NCBI RefSeq assembly: GCF_001514235.1
Contig: NZ_KQ948924.1
Location: 1,061,832-1,125,831, forward strand
Length of the DNA: 64,000 nt
Direction of reading: 5' to 3'
Origin: Streptomyces caeruleatus
GTDB taxonomy: Bacteria > Actinomycetota > Actinomycetes > Streptomycetales > Streptomycetaceae
This document shows positions 62,972-64,000 of the stretch, piece after piece (position 1 is the first letter of the stretch; each line of letters opens with the position of its first letter). The position numbers and the translations under genes are program-made. The notes beneath the pieces are model-generated. The model did not search any database, was not told the DNA's origin, and was given only the letters and a program-made list of their open reading frames with translations.

Positions 62972-64000
62972 TCAGGCCCGGGAGCGGGCGGCATCGGCGT
63001 CGAAGGCGCAGTTCATGCGCTTGATGCCGTTGATGTGGTTCGTCAGCAGCCGGTCCGGCTCGCCCACGGAGCGGATGTCCGGGATCCGGGTGAGCAACTC
63101 CTTGTAGAAGGCGGCGAGTTCCATGCGGGCGAGCTGCGCACCCAGGCAGTAGTGCGGGCCACCGCCGAACGCCTGGTGCGGATTCGGGGACCGGGTGATG
63201 TCGAACTCTTCGGGCCGGTCGAAGACCGTTTCGTCACGGTTCGCGGACCAGAAGAACAACAGGACCTTGTCGCCCTTCTTGTACTGGTGTCCGTTCATCT
63301 CGTGATCACAGGTGAGCGTCCTGCGCATCCAGATGCCCGGCGACGACAGCCGGAATATCTCCTCGATCGCCCCGGGCAGGTAGCGGTCCAGGTCGGACAG
63401 CAGGAGTTCCCGCTGGTCCGGGTTGTCGGTGAGCAGTTTCAGGCCGTGCGAGATGGAGTTGCGGACCGTTTCACTGCCCGCGACCAGCAGGATGATGAAG
63501 AACGACGCGAGTTGCGCGTCTGTGAGGCCGTCCCCGTCCTGGTGGGCGTTGACCAGTGCCGAGGTCAGGTCCCCGGTGGGAGTGCGCTTACGCTCCTCGC
63601 CGATCTCCAGCATCAGGTCCTTCAGATCCCGGCCGGCACGGAGGAACGTGAGGTGTTGCTCGCGCGGGGTCCGGCCGAGGTACTCCGGGTCGTAGCCTGC
63701 CGCGATGATGTTCGAGCACCTCAGAACCAGGTCGTAGCTCGAACGGCCGACCCCCATCATGTCGTTGATGAAGTTCAGGGGGACACGCGCCGACGCCTGG
63801 GCGACGAAGTCTCCCGGCCCGGCCTCGATCAGTCCTCCGACGACCTCCGAGACCAGGCCCTGGAGATCCCCCGAGATCCTCTGCATCATGCGTGGAGAGA
63901 ATGACCGGGAAACAATTCCGCGTATCTTCGCGTGTCGGGGATCATCCATATTGAAGAGCGATCCGTAGAATTCGTTGAATTCATCCGGCATGTCGGAGAT
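62972..64000 (-). CDS. Cytochrome P450 (N-terminus beyond the window)
   Basis: The visible 342 residues cover most of a bacterial P450: FYGSLFNMDDPRHAKIRGIVSRSFSPR (helix C region), the I-helix LVAGSETVRNSI (A-G-x-x-T), EEIFR (ExxR) and the haem loop AFGGGPHYCLGAQLARME with the Cys ligand. The NHINGIKRMNCAF ending resembles the CYP125/CYP124-like branch. About 60 N-terminal residues are cut by the window edge; the frame continues upstream of ATG 63991. It probably hydroxylates a pathway intermediate, with electrons from a ferredoxin not seen here. Confidence 0.93.
   Translation of the reverse strand: MSDMPDEFNEFYGSLFNMDDPRHAKIRGIVSRSFSPRMMQRISGDLQGLVSEVVGGLIEAGPGDFVAQASARVPLNFINDMMGVGRSSYDLVLRCSNIIAAGYDPEYLGRTPREQHLTFLRAGRDLKDLMLEIGEERKRTPTGDLTSALVNAHQDGDGLTDAQLASFFIILLVAGSETVRNSISHGLKLLTDNPDQRELLLSDLDRYLPGAIEEIFRLSSPGIWMRRTLTCDHEMNGHQYKKGDKVLLFFWSANRDETVFDRPEEFDITRSPNPHQAFGGGPHYCLGAQLARMELAAFYKELLTRIPDIRSVGEPDRLLTNHINGIKRMNCAFDADAARSRA

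Overview
The window comes from a high-GC actinomycete and almost certainly from Streptomyces. The codon third positions are strongly G/C, GTG starts and 4-base GTGA/ATGA overlaps are common, rare TTA codons sit in regulatory and biosynthetic genes, and typical Streptomyces families are present (SapA-like, SARP, GAF-LuxR, RNase Sa-like and S. griseus trypsin-like proteins). No rRNA, tRNA, CRISPR array or complete mobile element is visible.

Layout. (1) 1-4,000: a NarL-type two-component pair (response regulator cut by the window edge), a small membrane protein, an RNase Sa-like secreted ribonuclease, a RibD/DHFR-fold protein and an SDR. (2) 4,098-10,758: allantoin branch of purine catabolism: allantoicase, allantoinase, the IclR repressor AllR, a MobA-like nucleotidyltransferase and malate synthase. 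(3) 10,763-26,600: a mixed block with SelW-like and HipA-like genes, two divergent NIS siderophore synthetases, a VWA operon, HxlR/aminotransferase, two genes sharing a GNQA motif, histidine phosphatase, thioesterase, SapA-like protein and a Ser/Thr kinase. (4) 26,725-38,558: second half of purine catabolism: NCS2 permease, 8-oxoguanine deaminase, uricase, HIU hydrolase, OHCU decarboxylase, a YheO-type HTH protein, hydroxypyruvate isomerase, tartronate semialdehyde reductase, catalase and glyoxylate carboligase. (5) 38,786-52,449: zinc-ribbon/repeat protein, GNAT, two acyl-CoA ligases with a GAF-LuxR regulator, a large LuxR ATPase regulator, a trypsin, a LysE exporter, a YcaQ-type protein and CorA. 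(6) 52,450-54,130: a scar of gene fragments (XRE, HAD, FAD-oxidase). (7) 54,184-64,000: the edge of a specialised-metabolite cluster with an aminotransferase-methyltransferase fusion, LLM flavoenzyme, cupin, IS21 remnant, SARP, broken ornithine cyclodeaminase, KAS III and P450.

How the genes work together. Regions 2 and 4 encode a nearly complete route from 8-oxoguanine/urate to allantoin, glyoxylate and then malate (malate synthase) or glycerate (Gcl, tartronate semialdehyde reductase), with catalase as a sink for uricase H2O2. Five promoters of this pathway carry a perfect TTCC-N7-GGAA palindrome, each with a degenerate second copy exactly 21 bp away. A second palindrome, near TTCAAC-N5-GTTGAA, sits at or on the -35 box of four of these promoters. 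Together they suggest two interlocking regulators, AllR and possibly the YheO-type HTH protein. The right-hand cluster resembles the enzyme set used to make beta-methyl aromatic amino acids (aminotransferase + C-methyltransferase + cupin), here with the first two fused. TTA codons in the fusion gene and in the SARP point to bldA control. Decay (IS remnant, frameshifted cyclodeaminase, truncated methyltransferase) suggests that part of the cluster is dying.
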